Assembly: GCA_963662395.1 (NCBI GenBank)
Contig: OY759511.1
Location: 4,464,001-4,528,000, forward strand
Source: JAPOXR01 sp963662395
GTDB taxonomy: Bacteria; Pseudomonadota; Alphaproteobacteria; Rhodobacterales; Rhodobacteraceae
Direction: 5' to 3'
DNA length: 64,000 nt
The position numbers were made by a program, and so were the translations under genes. This document shows, piece by piece, positions 18,140 to 26,153 of the stretch; position 1 is the stretch's first letter, and each line of letters starts with the position of its first letter. The notes under the pieces are model-generated. The model did not search any database. It had not been told where the DNA came from and worked only from the letters and a program-made list of their open reading frames with translations.

Positions 18140-18152
18140 AAAATACGGTCAA
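18126..18152 (-). promoter_or_regulatory. candidate promoter of the eight-gene operon
   Basis: On the minus strand TTGACC (18152-18147), a 15-base spacer, and TGTAAT (18131-18126, 5 of 6 to consensus). The spacer is short. It lies about 80 bases before the binding-protein start. Confidence 0.35.
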
Positions 18153-18278
18153 GAATTGTGAATTCCGCCGGTGCAGTATACAGGATGTTGAGTGGAGCCC
18201 GGTATTGCCACCGGGGTTGTGGTGAAGGTTTTCCCGCCCGGCAGGACCGGTGATCGGGGTACAAGAGGGGACACCGGC

Positions 18279-18665
18279 ATGCACGAGGCAGTCAATCCGG
18301 CCGGGATACATCCTCCTTTCTCCAACTATTCCCACGGCATCCTGACCGCCGGAGGCGTGCTCCATGTATCGGGGCAACTCGGGATCCTGCGGGACGGGAC
18401 GGTGCCGGTCGATGTGCTGGACCAGGCAATGGCCTGTTTCGAAAATATCGAACGGATCCTCACCGAGGCCGGCCTGCGAAGGCGGCATGTGACGAGGATC
18501 AACGCGTTCGTGACCGACCGGTGGTGCCTGGCCTCCTACATGGATGCACGCAACAGCTGGGTGGAAGAACTGGAGCCTCCCCCCGCCTCGACCCTGATGA
18601 TCGTCGCCGGTTTCGCCCGTCCGGAATTCAAGGTCGAGGTGGAAGTGACCGCGTCAAAGCACTGA
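18279..18665 (+). CDS. RidA/YjgF family protein
   Basis: A 128-residue RidA-fold protein starting at ATG 18279 after AAGAGGGG. Blocks seen are SHGILTAGGVLHVSGQLGIL, the Asn-rich middle (CFENIERIL) and the C-terminal PEFKVEVEVTA. RidA proteins hydrolyse reactive enamines and imines to ketones plus ammonia. Many paralogues sit in nitrogen-heterocycle operons (for example pyrimidine rut genes) and act as specific deaminases. It is divergent from the operon at 18047 and shares its control region, so a role in the same pathway is likely. Confidence 0.85.
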   Translation: MHEAVNPAGIHPPFSNYSHGILTAGGVLHVSGQLGILRDGTVPVDVLDQAMACFENIERILTEAGLRRRHVTRINAFVTDRWCLASYMDARNSWVEELEPPPASTLMIVAGFARPEFKVEVEVTASKH

Positions 18666-18683
18666 CGCGCCCGCCACTGCCGG

Positions 18684-19037
18684 TCAGGCTGCCGTCCAAA
18701 CGGCGAACTCATTTCCCGACGGCTCTTCGAAATGAAATCGTCTCCCGCCGGGAAACTCGAAGATGTCCCTGACAATCCGGCCGCCGGCCGCATTGATCCT
18801 GGCCTGCGTCTCCTCGAGGGAGTCGCTGTAGAACACCACCAGCGCTGCCCCGGTGCCGGTTCGGCTGGCGGCGTCGGCCCGGTAGAAGCCACCATCGAGG
18901 CCGGAATGCGAAAACGCCGTATAGTCGTCCCCGTAATCGGTGAACTCCCAGCCGAACACTTCGGCGAAAAAGCGTTTGCTCTGTTCGGGGTCCCGGCAGG
19001 GAAATTCGACATAGTCGATGCTGTGATGCGTAGGCAT
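18684..19037 (-). CDS. VOC family (glyoxalase/bleomycin-resistance fold) protein
   Basis: A 117-residue single-domain vicinal-oxygen-chelate protein. The N-terminus YVEFPCRDPEQSKRFFAEVFGWEF and the C-terminal DPSGNEF-like block (EEPSGNEFAVW) are typical of this family. It is convergent with ridA, 18 bp apart. Such small VOC proteins often bind or isomerise small metabolites. The function here is unknown. Confidence 0.82.
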   Translation of the reverse strand: MPTHHSIDYVEFPCRDPEQSKRFFAEVFGWEFTDYGDDYTAFSHSGLDGGFYRADAASRTGTGAALVVFYSDSLEETQARINAAGGRIVRDIFEFPGGRRFHFEEPSGNEFAVWTAA

Positions 19038-19155
19038 GGGTTTGCTCCCTTGCAGGCGGCGGCAGGATTGTCATGCGGTGATGACGACCCCGGCCTGTCG
19101 CCGGATTGGTTTATCGGGTCGGGCGCACGCCAATCTCTGGGTGACAGCGCGCACC

Positions 19156-19183
19156 CGGGGAATGTCCCGACCGATGTCGAAAC
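19156..19183. repeat. left 28-bp terminal inverted repeat
   Basis: Identical, in reverse complement, to 24398-24425. It begins CGGGGAATGTCCCGACC. It lies 73 bases before the transposase start, the expected spacing for an IS256-family left end. Confidence 0.85.
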
Positions 19184-19255
19184 CCGGGCAGAGGTCGGCG
19201 CCTCTTCCCTCGAGCGCCAGGCCCGGGGTGTGAAATCCGGAAAGGAAGCAACACC

Positions 19256-20360
19256 ATGAAAAGGACTACACCATCCGGCACCAGGCATTCCAGTACCATC
19301 GACACCAGAGGGCTCGTCTCCGATGCCCGGAGGGATGTCGCCGCCGGCCTCGACCGCTTGTGCGTCATGGCCGGCATCGATGCCGTGCAGGAGATGATGC
19401 AGGAGGACGCGGCCAACCTTGCCGGCGAGTGCTGCGGACGGGACGCAGGCAGGCCCGGTCATCGCCGGGGAGGGCATCCGGCCAGGCCGGCTTCCGGGGA
19501 GGCAGGATCAGGGTGGAACGACCACGGGTTCGAGACAAGGAGACCGGGCGGGAGCTGCCGCTGCCGGGCCGGGAGGAGATCGGTGATGGCGGCTGTCCCG
19601 AGGAGTGGGCCACATCGCCGATGCTGATGAATGGGCAGGCCAGGAAGCTCCGCTCTGCCGTCCGGCTGAAGGAGGCGGGCGTGCCCGACGATCCTGGCTC
19701 CGGCCGGTCACGCCCGGCAGTCTCGCGGCGGCATCGAGGCACCGGCCGGGGAGAGGCTCCGCCAATGGATGTCGTCGGACATCCCGGAGGCCGGCCTCCC
19801 GGTCATGCAGGCAGGTGGCATGCACCCGGCAACCGACCTCCTGACGGCCCCGGCCATCGGCGGCGCCTCTGGAGGACACGAGCATCCCCCCGCTGTGGTG
19901 GAAGGCAGGGCCGGGAGGCCGGCCACGGTTCGGGCATCGGCAGGGTGCCCGGCCTGCCGGGGGCCTGATCCTTCCGTGCGCCGCCTGTTCGTGCCGGACG
20001 GCGCTGCCGGGGACCGGGGCAGGAACATCTCCGAACGCCTGCCCGGGCATCTGCATGCCGGCAAGGCCGGGCATCGGCTTCGCAGGCCGGCTCGTCGCCT
20101 CGAGCGGGAGGCTCCTCGTGTCTCCGGATCGATTCCCGAGGCCCCGGCGGGATCCTCATGGCGCGGCCCGGCCCGGATTGCCGAAAGAGCCCGGACGGGC
20201 CCTGGCCACGACCGACATGATCGAAAGCGCCCATTCGGTGGTCAGGCAGACCTGCCCGGGCCCCGGCCGATGGCGTGGAGCCGGGATGGCGCTGCGGGAA
20301 CGGTCCAGGAGCCGCGGCAGGTCGCGCTACATGGGCGCCGAGATCGACATCGGGCCGTAG
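19256..20360 (+). pseudogene. IS256-family transposase, frameshifted copy 1
   Basis: A Mutator/IS256-type DDE transposase broken by several indels. The start at 19256 has a good ribosome site (AAAGGAAG). Frame 1 reads LDRLCVMAGIDAVQEMMQED. The text continues in another frame from about 19477 (RIRVERPRVRDKETGRELPL, NGQARKLRSAVRL), then returns (LPVMQ, HEHPPAVVEG, DPSVRRLF, NISERLPGHLHAG), then shifts again (GRALATTDMIESAHSVVRQT, RGAGMALR). These are the family's consecutive blocks in the right order, with internal losses. After MALR it no longer matches, so the 3' end is missing. It cannot encode an active enzyme. Confidence 0.82.
20003..20306 (+). repeat. IS256 transposase 3' segment, duplicated at 23934-24263
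   Basis: This stretch and 23934-24263 are closely similar along their length, starting with CCGGGGACCGGGGCAGGAAC in both. The second has extra bases in the middle that the first lacks. They are two diverged copies of the same transposase region in direct orientation. Confidence 0.8.
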
Positions 20361-20409
20361 GTGGCTCTCAGCGGGTTCGTGCGCGGCTTCCGGAGCCGAC
20401 GTCAGGAAA

Positions 20410-20425
20410 GGCGTGTCACGCCCGC
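20410..20425. repeat. 16-mer direct repeat (partner 21006-21021)
   Basis: GGCGTGTCACGCCCGC here and GGCGCGTCACGCCCGC at 21006-21021 (one mismatch) bracket the nuclease-like gene. They may mark edges of a mobile cassette, or be chance in GC-rich DNA. Confidence 0.35.
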
Positions 20426-20572
20426 CTCATGGGGCTGGGGAACCAGTCGCGCCAAATCCGGCTGCCGCAAGGCTGCCAGTTTCGGGAGCCGGCTTGTCCT
20501 GTGAGCGCGATTCGGGTATGTCCCCACAAAGATCACGTGTTGCTGTCCAGGAATTGACTCGGGGGAGATCTC

Positions 20573-21004
20573 ATGGACATTTCGTACGAAGAGGCTGTTT
20601 CCACCTGGCTCGTTGCTGACGGGCGAACTCTGATCGCACCGCAGTACCCGGTGCGCATCGGGGAAGCGACCAGGAGTAAACCTGTGCGGTGGCCGGACAT
20701 TCTCGCAGTTCGGCCGAAGGACAGGCAGATATTCCTTTGCGAGGTGACTTGGTCCAAGGACTGGTCACGCCTTTGCAGGAAGATCGACGAGTATCATGAT
20801 CGTCTGGACGACATCCGCACATCACTCGATCACTGGCTCGGAATTGGCTGTGCGGAATGGCAAGTGTCGGTTTGGTATTTCGTCCCCGAAGCTCATGTCG
20901 ACAAAATCGGGTCACGCCGACCTTACGATGGCTCCTTTCTCAAGGTGACGCCATTGGAGAGCATCAAGCCGTGGACCTATGCCTGGGGTTTCCGAGAGGC
21001 TTGA
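20573..21004 (+). CDS. hypothetical protein, possible PD-(D/E)XK nuclease fold
   Basis: A 143-residue protein with a good ribosome site (GGGGGAG, 5 bases before ATG). I do not recognise the family. The order WPDILAV then IFLCEVTWSKDW resembles a PD-(D/E)xK core (Asp on one strand, Glu-x-Thr/Lys on the next), followed by a basic helix SRLCRKIDEYHDRLDDI. The body is rich in Trp and Tyr. Its base composition is less GC-rich than the surrounding transposon DNA, which suggests acquisition. It could be a small restriction-type or repair nuclease, but the missing Lys in the ExK position makes this uncertain. Confidence 0.6.
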   Translation: MDISYEEAVSTWLVADGRTLIAPQYPVRIGEATRSKPVRWPDILAVRPKDRQIFLCEVTWSKDWSRLCRKIDEYHDRLDDIRTSLDHWLGIGCAEWQVSVWYFVPEAHVDKIGSRRPYDGSFLKVTPLESIKPWTYAWGFREA

Positions 21005-21036
21005 CGGCGCGTCACGCCCGCTGGGGCCCGTGACGG

Positions 21037-21483
21037 TCACGTCCACGGACTTTGCCCATGCCATTCCTTCACGGCCTTCGCCAGGAGCCTCTCGGCACGC
21101 TCCCGCCCGAACAGCTTCTCGAACGCCAGGAACAGATCGTCGATCCTCCCGTCGGCGATCATCTCGGTCGCCTTCGCGTCGCGGAGGAACTCGATCTGGC
21201 TGCCGAGCCTCTCGAGCCACGCGCCGTCGCGGGCCCGTCCAATCACCTGCACCATGAAGTCGACCTGGCTCGAGATCAGGTTCTGGTCCGCCGCGCTCAG
21301 CACCAGCTCCGCCGGTTCCGGGCGGCCGTCGAAGATCGAGAGGTCCGCGTTCAGCGCTCGCTCGACCAGCCGGGGGGACGTCTTCATCCCCGCGGCGGCC
21401 CGCCTCTTCGCCTCCGCCCACTGTCCGTCGGAGCAGGAGACGTGGAACGTCCTCCGCTCCGGCCTGCGCCCCGACCGCGTCAT
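21037..21483 (-). CDS. hypothetical protein, mobilisation/ribbon-helix-helix-like
   Basis: A 148-residue soluble protein beginning MTRSGRRPERRTFHVSCSD. The first 50 residues (a strand followed by WAEAKRRAAAGMKTSPRLVE) resemble small plasmid-mobilisation or Arc-type DNA-binding proteins. The rest is helical, ending ERLLAKAVKEWHGQSPWT. The start overlaps the stop of an upstream truncated frame (ATGA at 21480-21483). The family is not recognised with confidence. Confidence 0.5.
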   Translation of the reverse strand: MTRSGRRPERRTFHVSCSDGQWAEAKRRAAAGMKTSPRLVERALNADLSIFDGRPEPAELVLSAADQNLISSQVDFMVQVIGRARDGAWLERLGSQIEFLRDAKATEMIADGRIDDLFLAFEKLFGRERAERLLAKAVKEWHGQSPWT

Positions 21484-21590
21484 TCCAGGTCCCCCGAATC
21501 CGAATCCCTCATGTCGAAGGGGAGCCCACCGTTGTGCAGCCGGTAGAGCAGCTCGGTCGCCTCGACCATCGCCGGCCCGCTGCCCCGGGC
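21480..21590 (-). pseudogene. 3' remnant of a gene cut by the IS4-type element
   Basis: The minus frame MVEATELLYRLHNGGLPFDM... runs to a TGA at 21480 that overlaps the next start, as in a real operon. Upstream it is open (RGSGPA) until it meets the IS end at 21591. It therefore looks like the tail of a longer gene truncated at the insertion, or a very small gene of 30-odd residues. Confidence 0.45.
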
Positions 21591-23932
21591 CTTTCAATGG
21601 TACACTGTTGACTCGACGTTGGCATAGTCTCGCATGGCCCGGTAGTTTTCGACGAAGAGTGACAGGATGAGGTATCCTTCCCAGAGTTTGTGCGTTCCCG
21701 GCATGGGCTGGCGAGCAGACGGGATGAAGCCGGCGAGTCGCGCGGTGCCGACCGCGAACTCGGCGATCGCCTGGTCCGGGTCGGGCGGGCCGCGCTGTCT
21801 TCGATGGTTCGGCTTGGCCATGTGCACGGCGAGGACATGGATCTCGTCCAGGTGGACGATCGTTCTCGCCGGCGTGTCGGGCGCGCTCCGCGCGAGTCGT
21901 TCGACGGACATGACGGTGCAGGCGGTTATGGCGTCGAAGGCCAGGCACCTGCGCAAATCGTCGGCGGCATTCAGCCTGCGGTCCTTGATCCGCGTCCCGG
22001 TCTTCAGGGCCGCGAACCACTCCTCGATCAGCCATCTCTTCTCGTACCACCCGGCGATACGCAGCGCGTTCTGCGCCGTCGGCTCGCCCTCGGTGGTCAG
22101 GAGCAGCCAGTCGAGCGGTTTCTTTCCTTTCGGCGGGTCGGGCTCAAGCACGCGCACGGCGAGCATGCGCAGGGGGGCCGTGTCCTTCGGCAGGTCCTGA
22201 GGCGGGACGAGATCGACCAACCCGGCCCGCAGCTCGAGCTTCACGCCCTTGCGTCCCTTGCGCTTCCGGGGCCCGCCGCAGGCTTCGATGTCGATCCTCT
22301 TCACGGCGACGACATCAAGCCCGGCCGCGTGCTTGAGCAGCTCCTCCAGCCCGCCTTCCGCCGTGAGGACCCGCCGCCTGGCCGAACGGCTGGCGCGGAC
22401 CAGAAGGCCGGCGCCGTCGGGAAGGTCGGCAGCGGCGCAGCCTTCCGACATGAGCGCCCAGATGTCGCCCTCCCGGTCGCAGAGGGCCACGACGCGGGTC
22501 CGCTCACAGGCGGCCGCCAGCTCGGCAGCCTTGCCGAGACCGTCCAGCCGGCGTCCGCTTTCCTCGCCTTCCACCGCCGTCCCTTTCTCCACCGGGCGGA
22601 AGTCGGCATCGAGATGGAAGACCCCCAGCGCGCAGCCGCCCTCGCTGAAGGCGACGCCGAAATGCGCCGCCAGCCCGGTGCTGCCGGATGCGCCGCCGCC
22701 GATGGGGGCAAGACCCTCCGTCGCCTTCAGCCCGCTGTAGTTCAGCACCGTCGTGTCCTGCACCGCGAGTACGACGGGCCGGCGGCGGCAGCGCTCGGTC
22801 ATCGCCTCCTGGTGGGGCTCAAGAATGTCCTGCACGCCGACCCTCGGATTGGACAGGAACCTGTACGCCGCCTTCTGCTCCGCCTCGCCGGGAAAGATCA
22901 CCGGAAGCGGCGCTCCGGGGCGCGCACACCAGGCCCCGCCCATCATCACCAGGCGTTCGCGCACGCGCCCGTCGCTGTGCCCGCTGCGTCCGTATTCGCG
23001 CTCCGCCCATGTCGGATCCTCCCTTGCCACGAGAGGCGGGCCGGCGCCGATCACCCGTTCCGGCTCACGCCCGAGTGCCTCCCGCCATCCCGCCGACAGC
23101 GGCTTCACATGCACCCGCGGCCCCTTGCCCGGCTTCGGCTCCCTGCAGCACGTCCAGCCCGCCGCCCGGTAGCTGAACCCCGTATGCGCCGGGCCCACAT
23201 GGCTGCAGGCCAGGCACGGGCGGACACCGTAGCGCCCCTCCCGGTCATCGGCAACGCGGGAGGCGAGCAGGCAGAGCGCGAGCGAGGCAAGCCCGTGGAC
23301 GCGCACCCCGGGAAGGATCAGGAACCGATCGTTGTCGACCACGCGCCCGATATTGGCGTCCCGCGCCGCCTGCGACCAGCCGATATGGAGGTCGCGCGCC
23401 TTGTGGTGCCAGGAGGCGGCGCCGACGGTGAAGCCGCCGAGGATGCCGTGTTCGGACGACCGGAGCCAGTAGCGGATGCGCCCGCCGGGACAGGCGGCGT
23501 CGCCCCCGGGATGGTGCGTGGCCATCATCGAGCGCGCCAGGCCCTTCTCCCCATCGGCGACCGGAGCCAGGTCGACTTCGCCAAGATCGTCGAGGGAGCA
23601 TGACAGCACCCTGTCCGGGTAATCCGGCGACGGAGCCAGGGACCCCGCACCGATCGAACCCATCGGCAGGGCCTCCGGCAGAGGCAGGCCGAGGGCAGAG
23701 GACAGCTTCGGCAGAACGGCCCGGGCCGAGGCGAGGCACAGCTCCCCCTTCGCGTTCCGCCAGTCCTCGCGCTCGCAAAGCTCCCGAGCCAGGGAGGTCC
23801 GGGTGCAGTCCCCGGCTCCCAGCGTCGCCTTCAGCCAGAGGGCCGTGCCGGAAGCGTAATGTCGAAGACCGATTCTCATCGAACCAAGGCCAAAACGTCA
23901 ATAACCTCGAGTCAACCGTGTCCTATTGAAAG
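21591..23932 (-). mobile_element. IS4-type element with DruA-domain transposase
   Basis: An element of about 2.34 kb with terminal inverted repeats: 21591-21620 and the complement of 23903-23932 match at 26 of 30 positions (both begin CTTTCAAT). One large intact gene fills it. The transposase stop codon (TGA, 21596-21594) lies inside the left repeat. I see no direct repeat flanking the ends. The left flank is the truncated gene tail and the right flank is the IS256 copy 2, so a deletion or recombination accompanied or followed insertion. Confidence 0.8.
21594..23879 (-). CDS. IS4-type DDE transposase fused to an N-terminal DruA/DUF4338-like domain
   Basis: A 761-residue protein. Residues about 40-260 carry the DUF4338/DruA pattern: RIRYWLRSSEHGILGGFTVG, ASWHHKARDLHIGW, NDRFLILPGVRVHGLAS, RYGVRPCLACSHV and HTGFSYRAAGWTCCRE. 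Residues about 330-740 are a Tn5/IS4-like DDE transposase: the first Asp in VLAVQDTTVLNYSG, the second in VALCDREGDIWAL, and the YREK-type block YEKRWLIEEWFAALKTG with the catalytic Glu. The frame is intact, so it may be active. DruA is best known from Druantia anti-phage systems, but DUF4338-transposase fusions also occur in IS elements. Confidence 0.82.
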   Translation of the reverse strand: MRIGLRHYASGTALWLKATLGAGDCTRTSLARELCEREDWRNAKGELCLASARAVLPKLSSALGLPLPEALPMGSIGAGSLAPSPDYPDRVLSCSLDDLGEVDLAPVADGEKGLARSMMATHHPGGDAACPGGRIRYWLRSSEHGILGGFTVGAASWHHKARDLHIGWSQAARDANIGRVVDNDRFLILPGVRVHGLASLALCLLASRVADDREGRYGVRPCLACSHVGPAHTGFSYRAAGWTCCREPKPGKGPRVHVKPLSAGWREALGREPERVIGAGPPLVAREDPTWAEREYGRSGHSDGRVRERLVMMGGAWCARPGAPLPVIFPGEAEQKAAYRFLSNPRVGVQDILEPHQEAMTERCRRRPVVLAVQDTTVLNYSGLKATEGLAPIGGGASGSTGLAAHFGVAFSEGGCALGVFHLDADFRPVEKGTAVEGEESGRRLDGLGKAAELAAACERTRVVALCDREGDIWALMSEGCAAADLPDGAGLLVRASRSARRRVLTAEGGLEELLKHAAGLDVVAVKRIDIEACGGPRKRKGRKGVKLELRAGLVDLVPPQDLPKDTAPLRMLAVRVLEPDPPKGKKPLDWLLLTTEGEPTAQNALRIAGWYEKRWLIEEWFAALKTGTRIKDRRLNAADDLRRCLAFDAITACTVMSVERLARSAPDTPARTIVHLDEIHVLAVHMAKPNHRRQRGPPDPDQAIAEFAVGTARLAGFIPSARQPMPGTHKLWEGYLILSLFVENYRAMRDYANVESTVYH

Positions 23933-23934
23933 GC

Positions 23935-24351
23935 CGGGGACCGGGGCAGGAACATCTGGAGCGCCTGCCCGGGCATCTGCATGGAGGTTGCTGCCGGGCG
24001 CAATGCCGGGCCCGGGAGCCTGATGATGCCGGCAGGGCGGAGAGGCCCGTCAGGAACCTTGCCGTCCGCCTCGAGCGGGAGGCTCCTCGTGTCTACGGAT
24101 CGATTTCCGAGGACCCCGGCGGGATCCTCATGGCGGCCCGGTCCGGACTGCCGAAGGAGCCCGGACGGGCCCTGGCCACGACCGACATGACCGGGAGCGC
24201 CCATTCGGTGGTCAGGCAGACCTGCCCGAGCGCCGTGCGATGGCGTGGAGCCGGGATGGCACTGCGCTGGACCTGCTCCGGAATGCCGGAGGCCGGGGCC
24301 GCACTGGCGCGTCATCACCGGGGAGATGCGGAAACCACCGACATCGACCAC
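23935..24351 (+). pseudogene. IS256-family transposase, copy 2, 3' fragment
   Basis: The C-terminal part only. RLEREAPRVYGSISEDPGG, GLPKEPGRALATTDMTGSAH and RWRGAGMALRWTCSGMPEAG correspond to the ends of IS256-type transposases. The 5' part is missing where the IS4-type element begins. It keeps the natural C-terminus and the right terminal repeat, unlike copy 1. Confidence 0.8.
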
Positions 24352-24397
24352 CGTGCACGGGCGGCATGATGATCAACCGGCGGCGCTGACCGAGCCG

Positions 24398-24425
24398 GTT
24401 TCGACATCGGTCGGGACATTCCCCG
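24398..24425. repeat. right 28-bp terminal inverted repeat
   Basis: Perfect reverse complement of 19156-19183, located about 50 bases after the end of the copy 2 transposase remnant. It is followed directly by GCACCC, as is seen outside the left end. Confidence 0.85.
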
Positions 24426-24510
24426 CACCCGCATGGATGATCCCTACTCGCCCGCCGCTCCCGGTGATTTGCGGTGAGTGGCCCGTGAAGCCGGTCATGC
24501 AGCTTTGGTG

Positions 24511-26153
24511 TCAGAACGGTGACGGGCCGCTCATTGGCTCCGGTTCAGGCCTCGGGCCGGGGTTCGGATCAGCCATCGCCGGTGCGGGCTCGATGCCGAG
24601 ACTGCGAGCCATGTCACGGATGTCCAGTGATTCGAATCCGGCCTTGGCGTAACGCTGGCGCTGTTCGGAGCCGAATTCCGGCGAGACCACGAGTTTCTCC
24701 TGCCGAAGGGCGCGCATGCGTTCGCCCCTCTTCCCGCCGAGGTCGTCGAGCATGTCGTTGAATTCGTGCTGGAGCAGCGTCGTGTCGTGCTGCCCGGGAT
24801 TACGTTTGCAACCGGCCAGCATCAACACCGGATCCGGGTCGTCCAGCCAGCCCCGCAAGGCCATGGCGTCGATATCGGCCAGTTGCGCCGGTGCGTCACT
24901 GCCGGCAATTTTCTGACGGTTGCGCCACAAGTCGTGTCCACCCCAGGTCACACCGGGCAGACGCAGGAGGCAGTCGGCCGTCAGGCGCGCCAATGCCACC
25001 CCTTCCAGTGTCTTCAGCCGGTCGAGCGTCCGGGGTTGCGACCTCCTGTCTTCCGGCCCATGGCCGCCGCGCTCCGATCCATCGAAGAGTTCCCGATACA
25101 CATGGATCCGGAACATGATGCTGTTGTCGGCCATCCGCCACCTGGGCTTCTCCTCGACCATGAACGGATAGCACCTCTCGATCATCCCCGGATGGTCACG
25201 CAGTACATCGAGCGTGTTTTCGAGTGTGCCCCCCGGAACTTCCCGCATCTCGGCGGGGGAAACCTTGAGAAGACCGTGCCGCGCGGATGGCTTCGCGCCA
25301 GCCACAGCAGGGCATCGCGTGTCGGTTCGGCCAGTTCGATGAATGCCTTGCTGTCGAACCGCTCCCGCGGACTGTCCGCCAGCATCTCCCGGTGCCAGTC
25401 GAGAAACGCCATCCGCCAGGCATCGTCACTCTTCCAGGCGCCCATATCGGCCAGGTTGCCGGGAGGCAGGATTGCGAACCGCTCCCAGTTGCGAGGCACG
25501 CCGCCGAAGGCGCACCACAGCGTCAGGAAGCGACCCGGCCGTTGCAGCAGGCCCTGCTCGGATGCCATTTCGAATACCATCTGCATCTTCCACTGCCGGA
25601 GCCTGACAAACCCGTCCGCCCGCTGGTGGAGCGGCTCGGTGGACCGGAACATGTCCAGCACCTGCTGCTGGTGCGAGCCCATGAGGATCAGCTTGCCGGG
25701 TGGATTGTCGCCGAGCGGACGGGATTGGTCGATGAGCCGCTTGAGGCCGCCTTCAAGCCCCATCGGTTCGGCCATGTGGAACTCGTCGAGGCAGACCACG
25801 ACCCCATGGACGAGCAGGTGCCTGACGAGCTGGAAGAAGCGCTCCTTGGGCTGTCTGGCACGATGATCATCCAGCGGTGGGATCGATGATGATACCGGCT
25901 GTGGCAACATGTCCCGGATTGCCTGGATCAATCGATCGTTGGCAGCCACCTGGTCTTCCAGTTCGGGATCTTCCAACTCGAATATCAATACCGACGGTGT
26001 GTTGCCGATACGCCGTCGTGTCTCCACGAGCAATTCCGACTTGCCGATGCCGCGCCCGCCAAAGATCGTGCCAGCCGCGAAGTTCGGCCTGCCGATGAAG
26101 TCCCTGACCAGCGCCAGCTCCTTCTCGCGTCCATAAAAGTGCCAGGCAGCCAT
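24511..26153 (-). pseudogene. P-loop ATPase (archaeal-ATPase/DUF234-like), one frameshift
   Basis: An AAA-type ATPase in two overlapping frames. Part 1 starts at ATG 26153 (MAAWHFYGREKELALVRDFI) with Walker A FGGRGIGKSE and Walker B VVVCLDEFH, and runs to about 25300. Part 2 resumes in the -1 frame (AKPSARHGLLKVSPAEMREV) and has the C-terminal region expected for such ATPases (EKPRWRMADNSIMFRIHVYRELF), ending in a Pro-rich tail at 24511. The joint at LLWLA / KPSARH lies near 25290-25305 with no slippery run, so decay or a sequencing indel is more likely than programmed frameshifting. These ATPases often sit in mobile regions, and the role is unknown. Confidence 0.65.

Larger units (their letters stand above)
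19149..24430. mobile_element. nested IS256-derived composite island
   Basis: A 5.3-kb block bounded by a perfect 28-bp inverted repeat (19156-19183 and 24398-24425). The 6-mer GCACCC abuts both outer ends (19151-19156 and 24425-24430), which looks like a target-site duplication, though IS256 elements usually make 8-9 bp. Inside are a left transposase copy that keeps its start but lacks its 3' end, hypothetical cargo genes, an IS4-type element, and a right copy that keeps only its 3' end. The right outer end and left outer end therefore belong to different copies, as in a decayed composite transposon. Confidence 0.7.

Noticed and set aside
21690..23603. 637-residue open frame opposite the IS4-type transposase
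   Set aside because: It is the antisense of a real DDE transposase, has no ribosome site or domain, and is rich in Arg, Gly and Pro as expected for GC shadow frames.
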